The notes below the pieces were generated by a model that did not search any database, had not been told where the DNA came from, and saw only the letters and a list, made by a program, of their open reading frames with translations. Shown in pieces: positions 16,477-24,481 of a DNA stretch of 43,103 nucleotides. Position numbers and translations under genes: made by a program. The stretch is from CAXRDE01 sp964229355 (GTDB lineage: Bacteria; Cyanobacteriota; Sericytochromatia; UBA7694), in the NCBI GenBank assembly GCA_964229355.1, contig CAXRDE010000020.1, positions 1 through 43,103 on the forward strand, written 5' to 3'. The stretch's first letter is position 1. Each line of letters begins with the position of its first letter.

Positions 16477-16706
16477 TTTATTTTATTCTGGGATCTTTGG
16501 GCGTCATGATGTTTATTTGGCTCTGGCTGTTTCGCCGGGATGATCTCCGAGCAGTCGCACACGAAAAGATCACCGATGAGATGATTCACCTGGCTTTAAA
16601 AGAAGGACATAAAATCACGGCTATCCGCTATTACCGCATGCGCTATGGCGTGGGCTTAAAAGAGGCCAAAGAAGCGGTGGAAGCACTACAAGCAACCCGG
16701 GTTTAA
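16473..16706 (+). CDS. Membrane-anchored L7/L12 C-terminal-domain-like small protein
   Basis: 77 residues. Residues 1-20 form one hydrophobic helix followed by two Arg (RRDD), so the rest probably faces the cytoplasm. The C-terminal stretch, GHKITAIRYYRMRYGVGLKE followed by AKEAVEAL, matches the core of the ribosomal L7/L12 C-terminal domain, which recruits translation GTPases. It is coupled to the DUF2797 gene by an ATGA overlap. Its TAA overlaps the stop of the convergent nitrilase fusion gene in the tetramer TTAA. Small L7/L12-like proteins with a membrane helix occur in other bacteria without assigned function; the translation link is inference. Confidence 0.8.
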   Translation: MIYFILGSLGVMMFIWLWLFRRDDLRAVAHEKITDEMIHLALKEGHKITAIRYYRMRYGVGLKEAKEAVEALQATRV

Positions 16707-18250
16707 TGGTTTCTTTTCCAGTGCACCCGGTAGAGATCATGGCGGCGATCTTTGAGGTTGCGTACGGTACCGTTATTGCGGGCCTTGACCAGATCGCTAA
16801 TGCTTAAATCGGCAATGGCCACCATTTCGGCATCGGGTGAGGTGTCTGCGGCAACGCCGTCGCGATCAAAGGCAAAATCTGAAGGCGTTAAAATGCAGCT
16901 CTGGGCGTAGTTGATGTCCATATTGCGCACCCGGGGTAAATTACCGATATTTCCAGAAAGGGCCACATAGCATTGGTTCTCGATGGCGCGGGCCTGGGCA
17001 CAAACTCGCAAACCCAGATAAGCCTGGCGGGTGTCCGTTTGAAAAGGCACAAAGAGAATTTTAGCGCCTTGATCCACCAGGTGACGGGCAGGTTCTGGGA
17101 AGGCGATATCATAACCCACCAGCACGCCAATGGGCACCCGATCGGTGTTAATCACCGACAGTTTATTTCCCCCGTGAATATCCCACCATTCGGCCTCATC
17201 GGGGGTGGGGTGAAGTTTTGCCTGGCGGTACACCATGCCGTCTCTTAAAAACACATAGCACAGGTTTTGCATGTGCCCGTCTTCGTCTTTAATAATATGG
17301 GTGCCCCCAATAATATTAATATTAAAGCGCACAGCGGCTTCTGACATCAATTGTTCATAGCGCTCTGTATAGGTGCCCAATTGTTCTAAAGCGCGCACGG
17401 GAGACTTGCGGGCATTTTCCATGGCCAAGAAACCCATGGTAATAAACTCAGGAAACAGTAAAAAGTCGCAGTGGTAGTCTGCGGCTGCCTCAACAAAATA
17501 CTCAATGATTTCCTTAAAATCCTCAAAAGAGCGGATATTGCGTTGACGAAAGTTGAGGGTGCACACCCGTACGATGTCTTTGGCATCTTCGTGGTAAAGC
17601 ACTTCGGTTTTACCCTGCTTGTCCACCAGCGGGTTTTCCCATTTCATGAGCACGGCGTAGCCTAAGGATTCTTTATCGCTGGGGAGATAATTGGGCAAAA
17701 TTTTGACGGGTTCAAAGCCATTGCGCATCTGAAAAGACACGGTGGCGTCGCGAATGCGCTTGGTGGAGACGGCCTCTAAATACGCTTCCATGGTGGGGTA
17801 TTGTTTTTGTCGCTTTGAAAAACCGGGCAGGCGGGCCCCGAAGATAATGCCTCTTAAACCGAGACGCTGGCAGAGTTTTTTACGTTCGTCGTAGAGACGT
17901 GCGCCAATTTTTTTGCCCCGATAATCAGAGTCGACGCAGACTTCCATGCCGTATAAATAGTCAGCGGTGGGATCGTGCTGAGACACGTAGCCGTCGTTGG
18001 TAATATCTTCCCAGGTGTGGGCTTTGAGGGCCTTGCGTCCTGAAATAATAAAGGTCATGCAAAAGCCCACCACCACACCTTCGTACTCCACCACAAATTG
18101 CCCTTCGGAAAAGTGGTTCAATTGGGCCTGCAGGGCTTTTGCCGGGTAACCCTCCATGCCAGGATAGGTTTTATTTAAAATACGATTGATAGCGGCCAAA
18201 TCTTTGAATTGGGTGTTGCGCACCAGCAGTTTTCTACGGTGTGTAGCCAT
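16703..18250 (-). CDS. GNAT acetyltransferase fused to carbon-nitrogen hydrolase lacking its Cys
   Basis: 515 residues. Residues about 8-200 form a GNAT domain (VDSDYRGKKIGARLYDERKK is the acetyl-CoA loop). Residues about 228-500 form a nitrilase-superfamily domain, like Bacillus YhcX. The nitrilase Glu (LFPEFITMG) and Lys (QAKLHPTPDE) are present. The catalytic Cys position, normally xxCYDxxFPE, reads VGYDIAFPE, with Gly379 (GGT) instead of Cys, so this domain should not hydrolyse by the known mechanism. No other Cys is nearby. The ATG follows the DsbA-like stop after 4 bp without a ribosome site, but TACAAT lies exactly 6 bp upstream. Either it keeps a binding role or the substitution is a recent loss. 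Confidence 0.93.
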   Translation of the reverse strand: MATHRRKLLVRNTQFKDLAAINRILNKTYPGMEGYPAKALQAQLNHFSEGQFVVEYEGVVVGFCMTFIISGRKALKAHTWEDITNDGYVSQHDPTADYLYGMEVCVDSDYRGKKIGARLYDERKKLCQRLGLRGIIFGARLPGFSKRQKQYPTMEAYLEAVSTKRIRDATVSFQMRNGFEPVKILPNYLPSDKESLGYAVLMKWENPLVDKQGKTEVLYHEDAKDIVRVCTLNFRQRNIRSFEDFKEIIEYFVEAAADYHCDFLLFPEFITMGFLAMENARKSPVRALEQLGTYTERYEQLMSEAAVRFNINIIGGTHIIKDEDGHMQNLCYVFLRDGMVYRQAKLHPTPDEAEWWDIHGGNKLSVINTDRVPIGVLVGYDIAFPEPARHLVDQGAKILFVPFQTDTRQAYLGLRVCAQARAIENQCYVALSGNIGNLPRVRNMDINYAQSCILTPSDFAFDRDGVAADTSPDAEMVAIADLSISDLVKARNNGTVRNLKDRRHDLYRVHWKRNH

Positions 18251-18254
18251 GGTT

Positions 18255-18917
18255 TTATTGTACTTCTTCCAAACTTTGGATGAGGGCCTGGGTTAACACA
18301 GAAACCGGCTGTGCACCTGAAATGCCCAGGGCTTTGTTTATGACGAAAAAGGGAACGCCCTGAATGCCGTAAATCTGGGCCTGTTGTTGATCCTGACGCA
18401 CTTCAGGGGCATAGCGATCACCCTGTAGAACCTCCTGGACTTCCGCTTCGGGCAGCCCTACACCAGTGCTCAGGGCGCGTATTTCTTCTTCCTGGCTCAG
18501 GTCACGGTTCTCTACAAAATAGGCATGCATAAAAGCTTCTTTGAGGGCGTCTTGTTGGCCGTGGGCATGGGCCAGGTGCAGGAGTCGGTGAAGGTTAAAG
18601 GTGTTGATGCGTTTGACGCCGCTCAGATTCAGGGTGAGACCGCTGTTTTCCGCCATGGCCTGGGTGTTAGCCATCATTTTCAGGGTCTCTTCTGGGGTGC
18701 GACCATATTTTTGGCTCAAGATTTCGGCCATGGTGCGGCTATCAGACGCGGGGGCCTGGGGATCTAATTCAAAGCTGCGCCATTGGCGTTGAATGCGCAC
18801 TTCAGGATACTGTTTATGAAAGGCAGCTTCTGCCAGGTTCAGGTGTTGTCTACCGATAAAACAAAAGGGGCAGACAATGTCTGACCAAATTTCGATGTTC
18901 AGGGTGGGAGTGGGCAT
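18255..18917 (-). CDS. DsbA family oxidoreductase (FrnE-like)
   Basis: 220 residues from the ATG at 18917 (AAGGA about 6 bp upstream); a longer upstream reading is not protein-like. The N-terminal strand IEIWSDIVCPFCFIG holds a CPFC redox motif, followed by the helical insertion and GIQGVPFFVINKALGISGAQ with the cis-Pro. This is the FrnE/2-hydroxychromene-2-carboxylate isomerase branch of the DsbA clan. There is no signal peptide, so it acts in the cytosol, as FrnE does (disulfide exchange, oxidative stress). The substrate is unknown. The gene for the GNAT-nitrilase fusion follows after 4 bp. Confidence 0.93.
   Translation of the reverse strand: MPTPTLNIEIWSDIVCPFCFIGRQHLNLAEAAFHKQYPEVRIQRQWRSFELDPQAPASDSRTMAEILSQKYGRTPEETLKMMANTQAMAENSGLTLNLSGVKRINTFNLHRLLHLAHAHGQQDALKEAFMHAYFVENRDLSQEEEIRALSTGVGLPEAEVQEVLQGDRYAPEVRQDQQQAQIYGIQGVPFFVINKALGISGAQPVSVLTQALIQSLEEVQ
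18257..18262 (-). promoter_or_regulatory. -10-like hexamer TACAAT, 6 bp before the GNAT-nitrilase ATG
   Basis: Minus strand TACAAT overlaps the DsbA-like stop codon and ends exactly 6 bases before the ATG at 18250, so a transcript from here would start on the A of ATG. No clear -35. A 13-base perfect palindrome (TCCAAACTTTGGA, 18268-18280) lies just upstream. It could be chance, since it is inside coding sequence. Confidence 0.4.
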
Positions 18918-18937
18918 AGGGGTTCCTTTTCTCAGGC

Positions 18938-18963
18938 AGTATAGATGCTCAAAAAGTATAGCA
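18938..18963 (-). promoter_or_regulatory. Tandem -10 elements of the DsbA-like gene
   Basis: Two TATACT hexamers on the minus strand: 18943-18938, and 18960-18955 preceded by TGC (extended -10). They lie 21 and 38 bases before the ATG at 18917. No clear -35 for either. Confidence 0.5.
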
Positions 18964-19059
18964 AAGTCCACAGGTTTGTTTTTATGGTTTTCAAATCTTG
19001 TTTTATCGGGGCTTAAGCGTTTTCTGGGGTAGAGTCGAAGCAAACAGGGAGGTTCACTG

Positions 19060-19476
19060 ATGAAGTCATTACATCGTGCAGCAGTATTTATGCTGGGATT
19101 ATGGGGCGTTTGCTTTGCTTGTGCATCGGAACGCCCACGATTTGAATCTCACTGTTATAAACAGGTAACCGGCGACGGTGAAAATACAGATATTACCCTG
19201 CTTACCCTGACCCAAAATGGTGAAACCATTTCTGGAAACTACTATTGGTTACCTGCTTTTAAAGACCGAAGACTCGGTTCTTTTGAGGGCGAAAAGGCAG
19301 AAATGGGTTATCAGGTGACCTATGCTTATGAACAGGAGGGCGTTCGGGGACACAGCGCGCTCACTTTCGTTCTGGAGCCCGATCACATTGTCATTCAAGG
19401 GGGAGAGCCTGCGCTGGGGCTGGCTCAAACGCTTCCTGAGGTGGACTGTAAGGGGTTATCTACCCCTGCACCCTGA
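19060..19476 (+). CDS. Small secreted protein of unknown function
   Basis: 138 residues. A signal peptide covers about 1-20 (MKSLHRAAVFMLGLWGVCFA). A Cys at 21 follows Phe-Ala, which only loosely resembles a lipobox, so secretion to the periplasm is as likely as lipidation. The mature part is beta-rich (NGETISGNYYWLP, DRRLGSFEGEK) and has two further Cys that could pair. It resembles the small lipocalin-like or META-like proteins that report cell-envelope state, but I do not recognise a family. Ribosome site AGGGAGG, 8 bp before ATG. Its last 17 bases overlap the convergent transglycosylase gene. Confidence 0.75.
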   Translation: MKSLHRAAVFMLGLWGVCFACASERPRFESHCYKQVTGDGENTDITLLTLTQNGETISGNYYWLPAFKDRRLGSFEGEKAEMGYQVTYAYEQEGVRGHSALTFVLEPDHIVIQGGEPALGLAQTLPEVDCKGLSTPAP

Positions 19477-20344
19477 GCGAAGACAAAGGAATACGGATTT
19501 CTAGTCCTGCTCGCAGGTGTTCAGGATGTGAAATATGCGCCTGATTATGATGCCAGATCCGTTTCCAATCGGTCGCAGCGCCATAGTGTTGGGCCGCAAT
19601 TTTTTCGAGGGTATCACCCGCTTGTACGGTATACAGTAAGTCGGGTAAAAGGGCTTCGTTTTTAAGTAACGCTTTCAGTTGTTGGATATAATGCTGCACC
19701 TGAGGCATTTCGCTGGCGGTCGGGGCATGGCCCAGATGGTAAGCCGCAATGGTCGTGTCCCACGTGCCAAACCCCAGATTTAAGCTGCCCCGGTAGACCT
19801 GATGGGTTTTTGCCAATAAAGCCATGCCAAAGGCGATATTATGGGCGATATCCTGACGGGCCCTTGGAAAGGCTTCAGGGTGTGCCCGATCATTGATTTG
19901 CATAACGCCCCAGTCTGTGGAGACCACCTGGCCCCCTGCACCATAATTTACATTGGCCAGAGGCTTGCGTGTTTTGGGGTGCCACATTTGCCAGCCGCCG
20001 CTTTCATGGCCGCTGATGCCCAGGGCTACCGTGAGGGGAATGTGATGTACCAGGGCGTGCTGACGCACGGCGGCCTGGATGAGGGCCCGGGGTTCCTCTG
20101 AATTGAGATGCACATAACGCCGGGCCAGGGCTTGCAGTTGATGCTGAGGAGAGTAAGGGCTCAAATCGGGAAAGGGTGTGTAATTGCTAAGACTTGCAAA
20201 AGCGGTTTGTGTGGTGTGAATTTTTTGTGTGGAAGGGAGCGAGGCGGCCTGTTTTGCCAGGGTTCCTAAACCCAACACAAGGCCCAGGCTGGCGATGCAG
20301 GCCACCATGCTTAACCTGTTTTTTTTGAGGTTGAAACTATACAT
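19460..20344 (-). CDS. Lytic transglycosylase with LysM domain
   Basis: 294 residues. Positively charged residues (KKNR) and a hydrophobic run (about 13-30) make a Sec signal or anchor. The lysozyme-like SLT domain (about 88-225) carries the catalytic Glu114 in GISGHESGG and the downstream DWGVMQIN and TTIAAYHLG motifs. The C-terminal LysM (about 245-294; YTVQAGDTLEKIAAQHYG) binds peptidoglycan. These enzymes cleave the glycan strands to 1,6-anhydro ends. The ATG at 20344 has no ribosome site but TATAAA 7 bp before it. An internal ATG (codon 13) with AGG upstream would lose the basic n-region. Divergent from the polysaccharide deacetylase gene. Confidence 0.92.
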   Translation of the reverse strand: MYSFNLKKNRLSMVACIASLGLVLGLGTLAKQAASLPSTQKIHTTQTAFASLSNYTPFPDLSPYSPQHQLQALARRYVHLNSEEPRALIQAAVRQHALVHHIPLTVALGISGHESGGWQMWHPKTRKPLANVNYGAGGQVVSTDWGVMQINDRAHPEAFPRARQDIAHNIAFGMALLAKTHQVYRGSLNLGFGTWDTTIAAYHLGHAPTASEMPQVQHYIQQLKALLKNEALLPDLLYTVQAGDTLEKIAAQHYGAATDWKRIWHHNQAHISHPEHLRAGLEIRIPLSSLRVQG

Positions 20345-20351
20345 ACACTTT

Positions 20352-20357
20352 TTTATA
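20352..20357 (-). promoter_or_regulatory. -10-like TATAAA before the lytic transglycosylase
   Basis: Minus strand TATAAA ends 7 bases before the ATG at 20344, which would place the transcript start one base before the start codon. No good -35. Part of the 103-bp divergent region shared with the deacetylase. Confidence 0.4.
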
Positions 20358-20435
20358 CGTGCTTTTTTGGCAAGTTTGCATAAGAACGTGCTTAAAATTG
20401 TCTTAAATCTCTTTCAGTTTGGGGGGCGTGCCCCT

Positions 20436-20441
20436 TACAAT
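20436..20441 (+). promoter_or_regulatory. -10-like TACAAT before the polysaccharide deacetylase
   Basis: TACAAT ends exactly 6 bases before the ATG at 20448, so the transcript would start on that ATG. The -35 is weak. Just upstream a GGGG...CCCC inverted repeat (20423-20434) lies in what would be the spacer. Confidence 0.45.
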
Positions 20442-20447
20442 AGCGAA

Positions 20448-21749
20448 ATGGTTACATTACGTCCCTGGCTTACCCTCCTCTTTTTGTGCTCTGCCTGTGC
20501 CGCGGCTGTGCCCGAACCTGTGGTGTCGTCTTCCCCATCCCCTGTGACATCACCGGCGTCCACGCCGTCACCGGCTTTAAATACACCTGCTCCTGTCGCT
20601 GAACCCACGCCCCTGCCGCCGAATTTAATTCGCAACGGAGATGTGGAGCTGCATACCGCTCAGGTTCCCGACGCCTGGGTTTCTGACGCCTGGGGCACCA
20701 ACAGCGCCCTGTTGAGCTGGAACATCGCAGATGCCCCCCAGGGAAAAGCGTATTTACATCGCCAGCTGCAAAGCTATGAAGCCGGAGATGCCAAGTGGAT
20801 TTTTGACGCCTTGCCCCTGGCCGGAGACCGTTGGTATGAATACAGTGATCTTTATCGTTCTGATGGCCGCAATCGTTTGATTATCGCCTGTCGAGACAGC
20901 GCGGGCAAGCGCTTTTTTCACACCCTCTGGCAGACCCACACCCAGCCACAATGGGGCAAAGAAAGCTTTCGTTTTTACGGGGGCCCCTATGCCGGGTGTC
21001 AGGCCACTGTCATGCATGTGTTGGATCGCAACGGCTTTTTAGACACCGACGATCACCGGTTACAGGCTGTGTCGGCGCAGCCCTTAAAACGTCCCCTGGT
21101 CAGCGTTACCTTTGACGATATCTGGAAAACCGTCGTGACGGAAGGCTTAAAGCCTCTGGATGCACGGGGTTGGAAAGGCTCTTTTTATGTGACCCGTCGT
21201 TTTGCAGAACTGACAAGCAATCCAGAATACGCAAAAACCAAAGATATTCAGCAATTGGTGCAGCAGGGCCATGAGGTGGGCTCCCACAGTGATGTACATC
21301 CGCTCATGAGCACCCTGAATGTGGATGATGTTTACCATGAGCTTGAAAATTCTTATCGCTACCTTGAGAGCCTGGGGCAAGCACCGGAAGGTATTGCCTA
21401 TCCTTTTGGGGATTTCTCAGCGGCGGTAGAGCAGCAAACCCAGCGTTTTTATGGGTATGCACGTACCAGTTTGGTGGGCCTCAATGACAGAAGTCTCAAT
21501 CGTTTTCGTTTACGCATTGTGCCAGTGACCCAGACCAGCACGACTGCTGAATTGAAGCAGTGGGTCGATTTTGCCAAAGCCAGTCAAACCTGGCTTATCT
21601 TTTTGTTTCATGATCTGAGTGACACCCCCGGTGACTTTGAGTACACCACCTCATTGCAGCAGTACAAAGAGGTCTTGCAATACATTGCGGACCAGGAGGT
21701 GGCGGTGTTGCCGGTGAATGCGGCATTAAAAGAAGCCCTGGCTCCCTGA
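20448..21749 (+). CDS. Secreted polysaccharide deacetylase (NodB domain)
   Basis: 433 residues from ATG 20448; the frame is open for another 73 codons upstream, but that part reads across the divergent promoter and is not protein-like. A short signal peptide ends in CSACAAA (a Cys near 17 may be lipidated, though the lipobox is imperfect). It is followed by a Pro/Ser/Thr linker (about 22-60), a beta-sandwich module that starts LIRNGDVE and resembles carbohydrate-binding modules (about 62-205), and a NodB deacetylase domain with TFDD (near 220), GHEVGSHSDVHP (near 278) and the late FLFHDL. It removes N- or O-acetyl groups from a surface or environmental polysaccharide. Its divergent partner also acts on cell-wall glycan. 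Confidence 0.9.
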   Translation: MVTLRPWLTLLFLCSACAAAVPEPVVSSSPSPVTSPASTPSPALNTPAPVAEPTPLPPNLIRNGDVELHTAQVPDAWVSDAWGTNSALLSWNIADAPQGKAYLHRQLQSYEAGDAKWIFDALPLAGDRWYEYSDLYRSDGRNRLIIACRDSAGKRFFHTLWQTHTQPQWGKESFRFYGGPYAGCQATVMHVLDRNGFLDTDDHRLQAVSAQPLKRPLVSVTFDDIWKTVVTEGLKPLDARGWKGSFYVTRRFAELTSNPEYAKTKDIQQLVQQGHEVGSHSDVHPLMSTLNVDDVYHELENSYRYLESLGQAPEGIAYPFGDFSAAVEQQTQRFYGYARTSLVGLNDRSLNRFRLRIVPVTQTSTTAELKQWVDFAKASQTWLIFLFHDLSDTPGDFEYTTSLQQYKEVLQYIADQEVAVLPVNAALKEALAP

Positions 21750-21767
21750 GGCTTCACCCCTGAGATT

Positions 21768-23201
21768 TTACCACTGGGCGTGTAATTCAGCTTTAAAGCC
21801 TGCAATGAGATCGCGCACGTCAATGCGAATTAAGTCCTGCCGGCTCGGGGTCTCCATCTCCATAAGCCGAGAGGCCTGAAAACCCAGAGTATGCTCAAAG
21901 ATATTGCGCACCGTGCGCCCGTTACCAAAATGAGCTTCACGCTGTTGATACAAACGTTCAAAGGCTTTTTCAGCAAAACGCTTTGCGTCTTCAGAGAGCT
22001 CCAGGTGAGCCTGAGCCAGCATGGTGTTTAAAATGGCAAAAAGCTCGGCGGGTAAATAATCCGCAAAGGCAATAAATCGCTTAAAGCGGGATTTTAAACC
22101 GGGGTTCGCATGAATAAATTGCCGCATTTCGGTGGGGTATCCGGCGGCAATGACCACCAGATCTTCACGGTGATCTTCCATGGCTTTTAACAGGGTGTCG
22201 ATGGCTTCTTGTCCGTAGTCCTGGGGGCCCTCGCGGTAGAGGGTATAGGCTTCATCAATAAACAAAATGCCGCCCAGGGCTTTTTCAATGACTTCCTGAG
22301 TTTTCAGGGCCGTTTGCCCCATATAGCCCGCCACCAGACTGGCGCGATCCACCTCGACAAGATGGCCCTGAGAGAGCACCTTCAGGCTTTTGTAAATTTC
22401 AGCCAATTGACGCGCCAGGGTGGTTTTGCCGGTGCCGGGATTTCCTGTAAACACCAGATGTAAAGACAAGGGCGGCACCGGTAGATCTTGAGCCCGTCGC
22501 ATTTCTGAAATCTGAATCATGTGGATCAATTGTGTCACTTCGGCTTTAACACCTTCCAGGCCAATGAGGGAGTTGACTTCTGCCAAAATGGAGCCTAAAG
22601 GGCGAGGTGCCGATGACGGATTCGGAGTGTCCGACGGTTGTTGCCGGGGCTTAGAAGTGCTCTTTACCGGTAGGGTTCGCGGCGTATAGCGCAGCGGAGG
22701 AGCTGCCTGCTGAGCCAACGCATTGCGCAGCCGGGTGAGGTGGGCTTCAAAAAATTCCACCTGGCTGTTATGGGCCACACCGTCTGCCAAAATAAAGCGT
22801 TGTCCTAAAAAGTCAAAGGCATCAATAAGCTGAGCGGTCCGCTGGGTATTGTGCATGCGATCGAGGGCTTGCAAGGCATCCAGGTACTCAGGCACCCATT
22901 GGCTCCAGGCCTGCGGCGGCTTTAGCTTTTGGGCCTGCGCAAAATGGGCTTCAAATTCTTTGTGGGTCATTTGATGGCGCACCAAATGGTTATAAAAGGC
23001 AAGTTCTTGCGGATCAATGCGCCCATTTGCGTTAATAATCCCCCCAAAAAAAAGTGTCACGTGTCGCCGGAAATTATCCATGAGACTTTCATGGGCGCGG
23101 CAAGACACCCCGTCACGCTGCAGGACCAAAATGGTGGCGGCGAGATCATCGAAGGTATTGATCATCTGTTTTTCTTCGGGGCTGAGTTGCAAAGAAAACA
23201 T
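21768..23201 (-). CDS. CbbX/SpoVK-like AAA ATPase with helical N-terminal domain
   Basis: 477 residues. The C-terminal 270 residues form a CbbX-type AAA module: LIGLEGVKAEV, Walker A GNPGTGKTT, pore-loop region VAGYMGQTA, Walker B ILFIDEAYTL, AAGYPTEMRQF, Arg finger NPGLKSRF, sensor-2 GNGRTVRNIFE. The N-terminal 190 residues are helical, and the segment INANGRIDPQELAFYNHLV recalls TerB-like domains, tentatively. A Pro/Ser linker joins the parts. CbbX remodels Rubisco, but no Rubisco is present and this subgroup is widespread with other or unknown clients. No ribosome site is obvious. It is the only gene here whose convergent neighbour (deacetylase) does not overlap it: the gap is 18 bp. Confidence 0.88.
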   Translation of the reverse strand: MFSLQLSPEEKQMINTFDDLAATILVLQRDGVSCRAHESLMDNFRRHVTLFFGGIINANGRIDPQELAFYNHLVRHQMTHKEFEAHFAQAQKLKPPQAWSQWVPEYLDALQALDRMHNTQRTAQLIDAFDFLGQRFILADGVAHNSQVEFFEAHLTRLRNALAQQAAPPLRYTPRTLPVKSTSKPRQQPSDTPNPSSAPRPLGSILAEVNSLIGLEGVKAEVTQLIHMIQISEMRRAQDLPVPPLSLHLVFTGNPGTGKTTLARQLAEIYKSLKVLSQGHLVEVDRASLVAGYMGQTALKTQEVIEKALGGILFIDEAYTLYREGPQDYGQEAIDTLLKAMEDHREDLVVIAAGYPTEMRQFIHANPGLKSRFKRFIAFADYLPAELFAILNTMLAQAHLELSEDAKRFAEKAFERLYQQREAHFGNGRTVRNIFEHTLGFQASRLMEMETPSRQDLIRIDVRDLIAGFKAELHAQW

Positions 23202-23339
23202 GGTTTACTGCAGGGTTCCGTGAAAAGAAGATGCCCCAGGAATTTGCTCGGGCTGTGCCATTATTCGCTGCCTCATCAAAAATAAAATAAAATGCCTGAG
23301 TATTATATAACAGGTGGGGTCGAGACTTTGACGACAATG

Positions 23340-23348
23340 TGCTAATCT
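23340..23348 (+). promoter_or_regulatory. Extended -10 before the 193-residue membrane protein
   Basis: TGCTAATCT; its last base is 7 before the ATG at 23355, so the expected transcript start is the A of the ATG. There is no ribosome site between. A TTGACG nearby (23328-23333) is too close to be its -35. Confidence 0.45.
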
Positions 23349-23354
23349 GCCCCC

Positions 23355-23936
23355 ATGGTCATTTCTTTTTTACGCAGTGCAGGTCCGCTTTTTATGGTTG
23401 TCGGGATCAGTGGGGGGATGGGCTTGTTTTGGCCCATGTCGGGTCCAGAGGCCCCTGTAATATGTCTGGCAATTTGTCTGTTGAGTCTGGTAGTGGCAGT
23501 AGTGGCCTTGCAAACCGACCCCCGGGCAGGACGCTCTAAAACCATGCGTACGGGGGCTGTGCTTCTTTTATTGGGGGCGATGGGCCTGGCCCTGCACGGG
23601 CTGTACCGCTATGGGTTCGCAGCGCCCCCTGCCGCTGAACCGTTGTGGATTCGGGCACTGTTGTGGAGTTTGCTCATAGGCAGTACCGTTTACAGTGCGG
23701 GGGGCTACCATATTGATGCCACGGGTGTGGGGGCAAAACGGGTCTTTTTGGTGGGCCTGGCTTGTGGACTTTTGGGTTATGCCCTGCCTCACATCTTGCT
23801 GCAGCAGGTGTTATGGAACGCCTTTGGCCTGTGTATTACTTTGGGGTACCTGTGGTTCGGTTATGATATTACCTTTCGTTTTCGTCCACCGCGGCCCAAA
23901 GCCCTCGCCCCACCGGGACGCGAGCATCTGTTTTGA
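23355..23936 (+). CDS. Integral membrane protein of unknown function
   Basis: 193 residues with about six hydrophobic segments (near 8-26, 33-50, 66-82, 96-115, 124-143 and 146-168) and a basic, Pro-rich tail (FRPPRPKALAPPGR). No family recognised. ATG at 23355 lacks a ribosome site and follows an extended -10 by 6 bases. The nucleotidyltransferase gene follows directly and is probably co-transcribed. Confidence 0.72.
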   Translation: MVISFLRSAGPLFMVVGISGGMGLFWPMSGPEAPVICLAICLLSLVVAVVALQTDPRAGRSKTMRTGAVLLLLGAMGLALHGLYRYGFAAPPAAEPLWIRALLWSLLIGSTVYSAGGYHIDATGVGAKRVFLVGLACGLLGYALPHILLQQVLWNAFGLCITLGYLWFGYDITFRFRPPRPKALAPPGREHLF

Positions 23937-23950
23937 TGAGGGAAGCACAA

Positions 23951-24481
23951 ATGATTGAATGGCTCAAACAGGATCCGCTGCGCCTTCAGGTGCTGGCCTG
24001 TGTGTATGCTCTGCAATTGCCCGAGGGCTATGTGGCTGCTGGATTTGTGCGCAATCTGGTTTGGGATAGGTTACATGAGAAATCTCACCCCACCCCCTTA
24101 AACGATGTGGACGTTATTTATTTTGACCCTCAACAACTCGACCCTGAGCGAGAGACCCACTATGAAGCGCAACTGCAGGCTTGCCTGCCGGATGTGCGCT
24201 GGCAGGTGCGGAATCAGGCACGGATGCATCGCAAAAATGGGGATGCTCCCTATACCAGTGTCAAAGATGCCATGGGGTATTGGCCCGAAAAAGAAACCGC
24301 CGTGGCTGTACGCCAAACGGAGCATGGCTATGAGGTGATTTCAGCCTTTGGCTTGAATCGCTTGTTTGAGTTCTGCCTTTCTCCCAATCCGCGGCGCTCT
24401 CGCGCGCTGTTTGAGGAGCGCTTGCGCGCCAAAGGCTGGTTAACCCATTGGCCCTTATTGCGGGTTGTAGAGGGAGCTTAA
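23951..24481 (+). CDS. Nucleotidyltransferase-like protein (PF06042 type)
   Basis: 176 residues from ATG 23951, which has GAGGGA about 7 bp upstream; an ATG at 23936 overlapping the previous stop (TGATG) is an alternative that adds five residues. AAGFVRNLVWDRLH and LNDVDVIYFD give the Gly/Arg and Asp-x-Asp-like features of the small nucleotidyltransferase family PF06042. The family's substrate is unknown. Its TAA overlaps the stop of the convergent SDR gene in the tetramer TTAA. Confidence 0.85.
   Translation: MIEWLKQDPLRLQVLACVYALQLPEGYVAAGFVRNLVWDRLHEKSHPTPLNDVDVIYFDPQQLDPERETHYEAQLQACLPDVRWQVRNQARMHRKNGDAPYTSVKDAMGYWPEKETAVAVRQTEHGYEVISAFGLNRLFEFCLSPNPRRSRALFEERLRAKGWLTHWPLLRVVEGA

Noticed and set aside
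20229..20447. 73-codon upstream extension of the polysaccharide deacetylase
   Set aside because: It overlaps the divergent transglycosylase signal peptide and would bury the clear signal peptide inside the protein.
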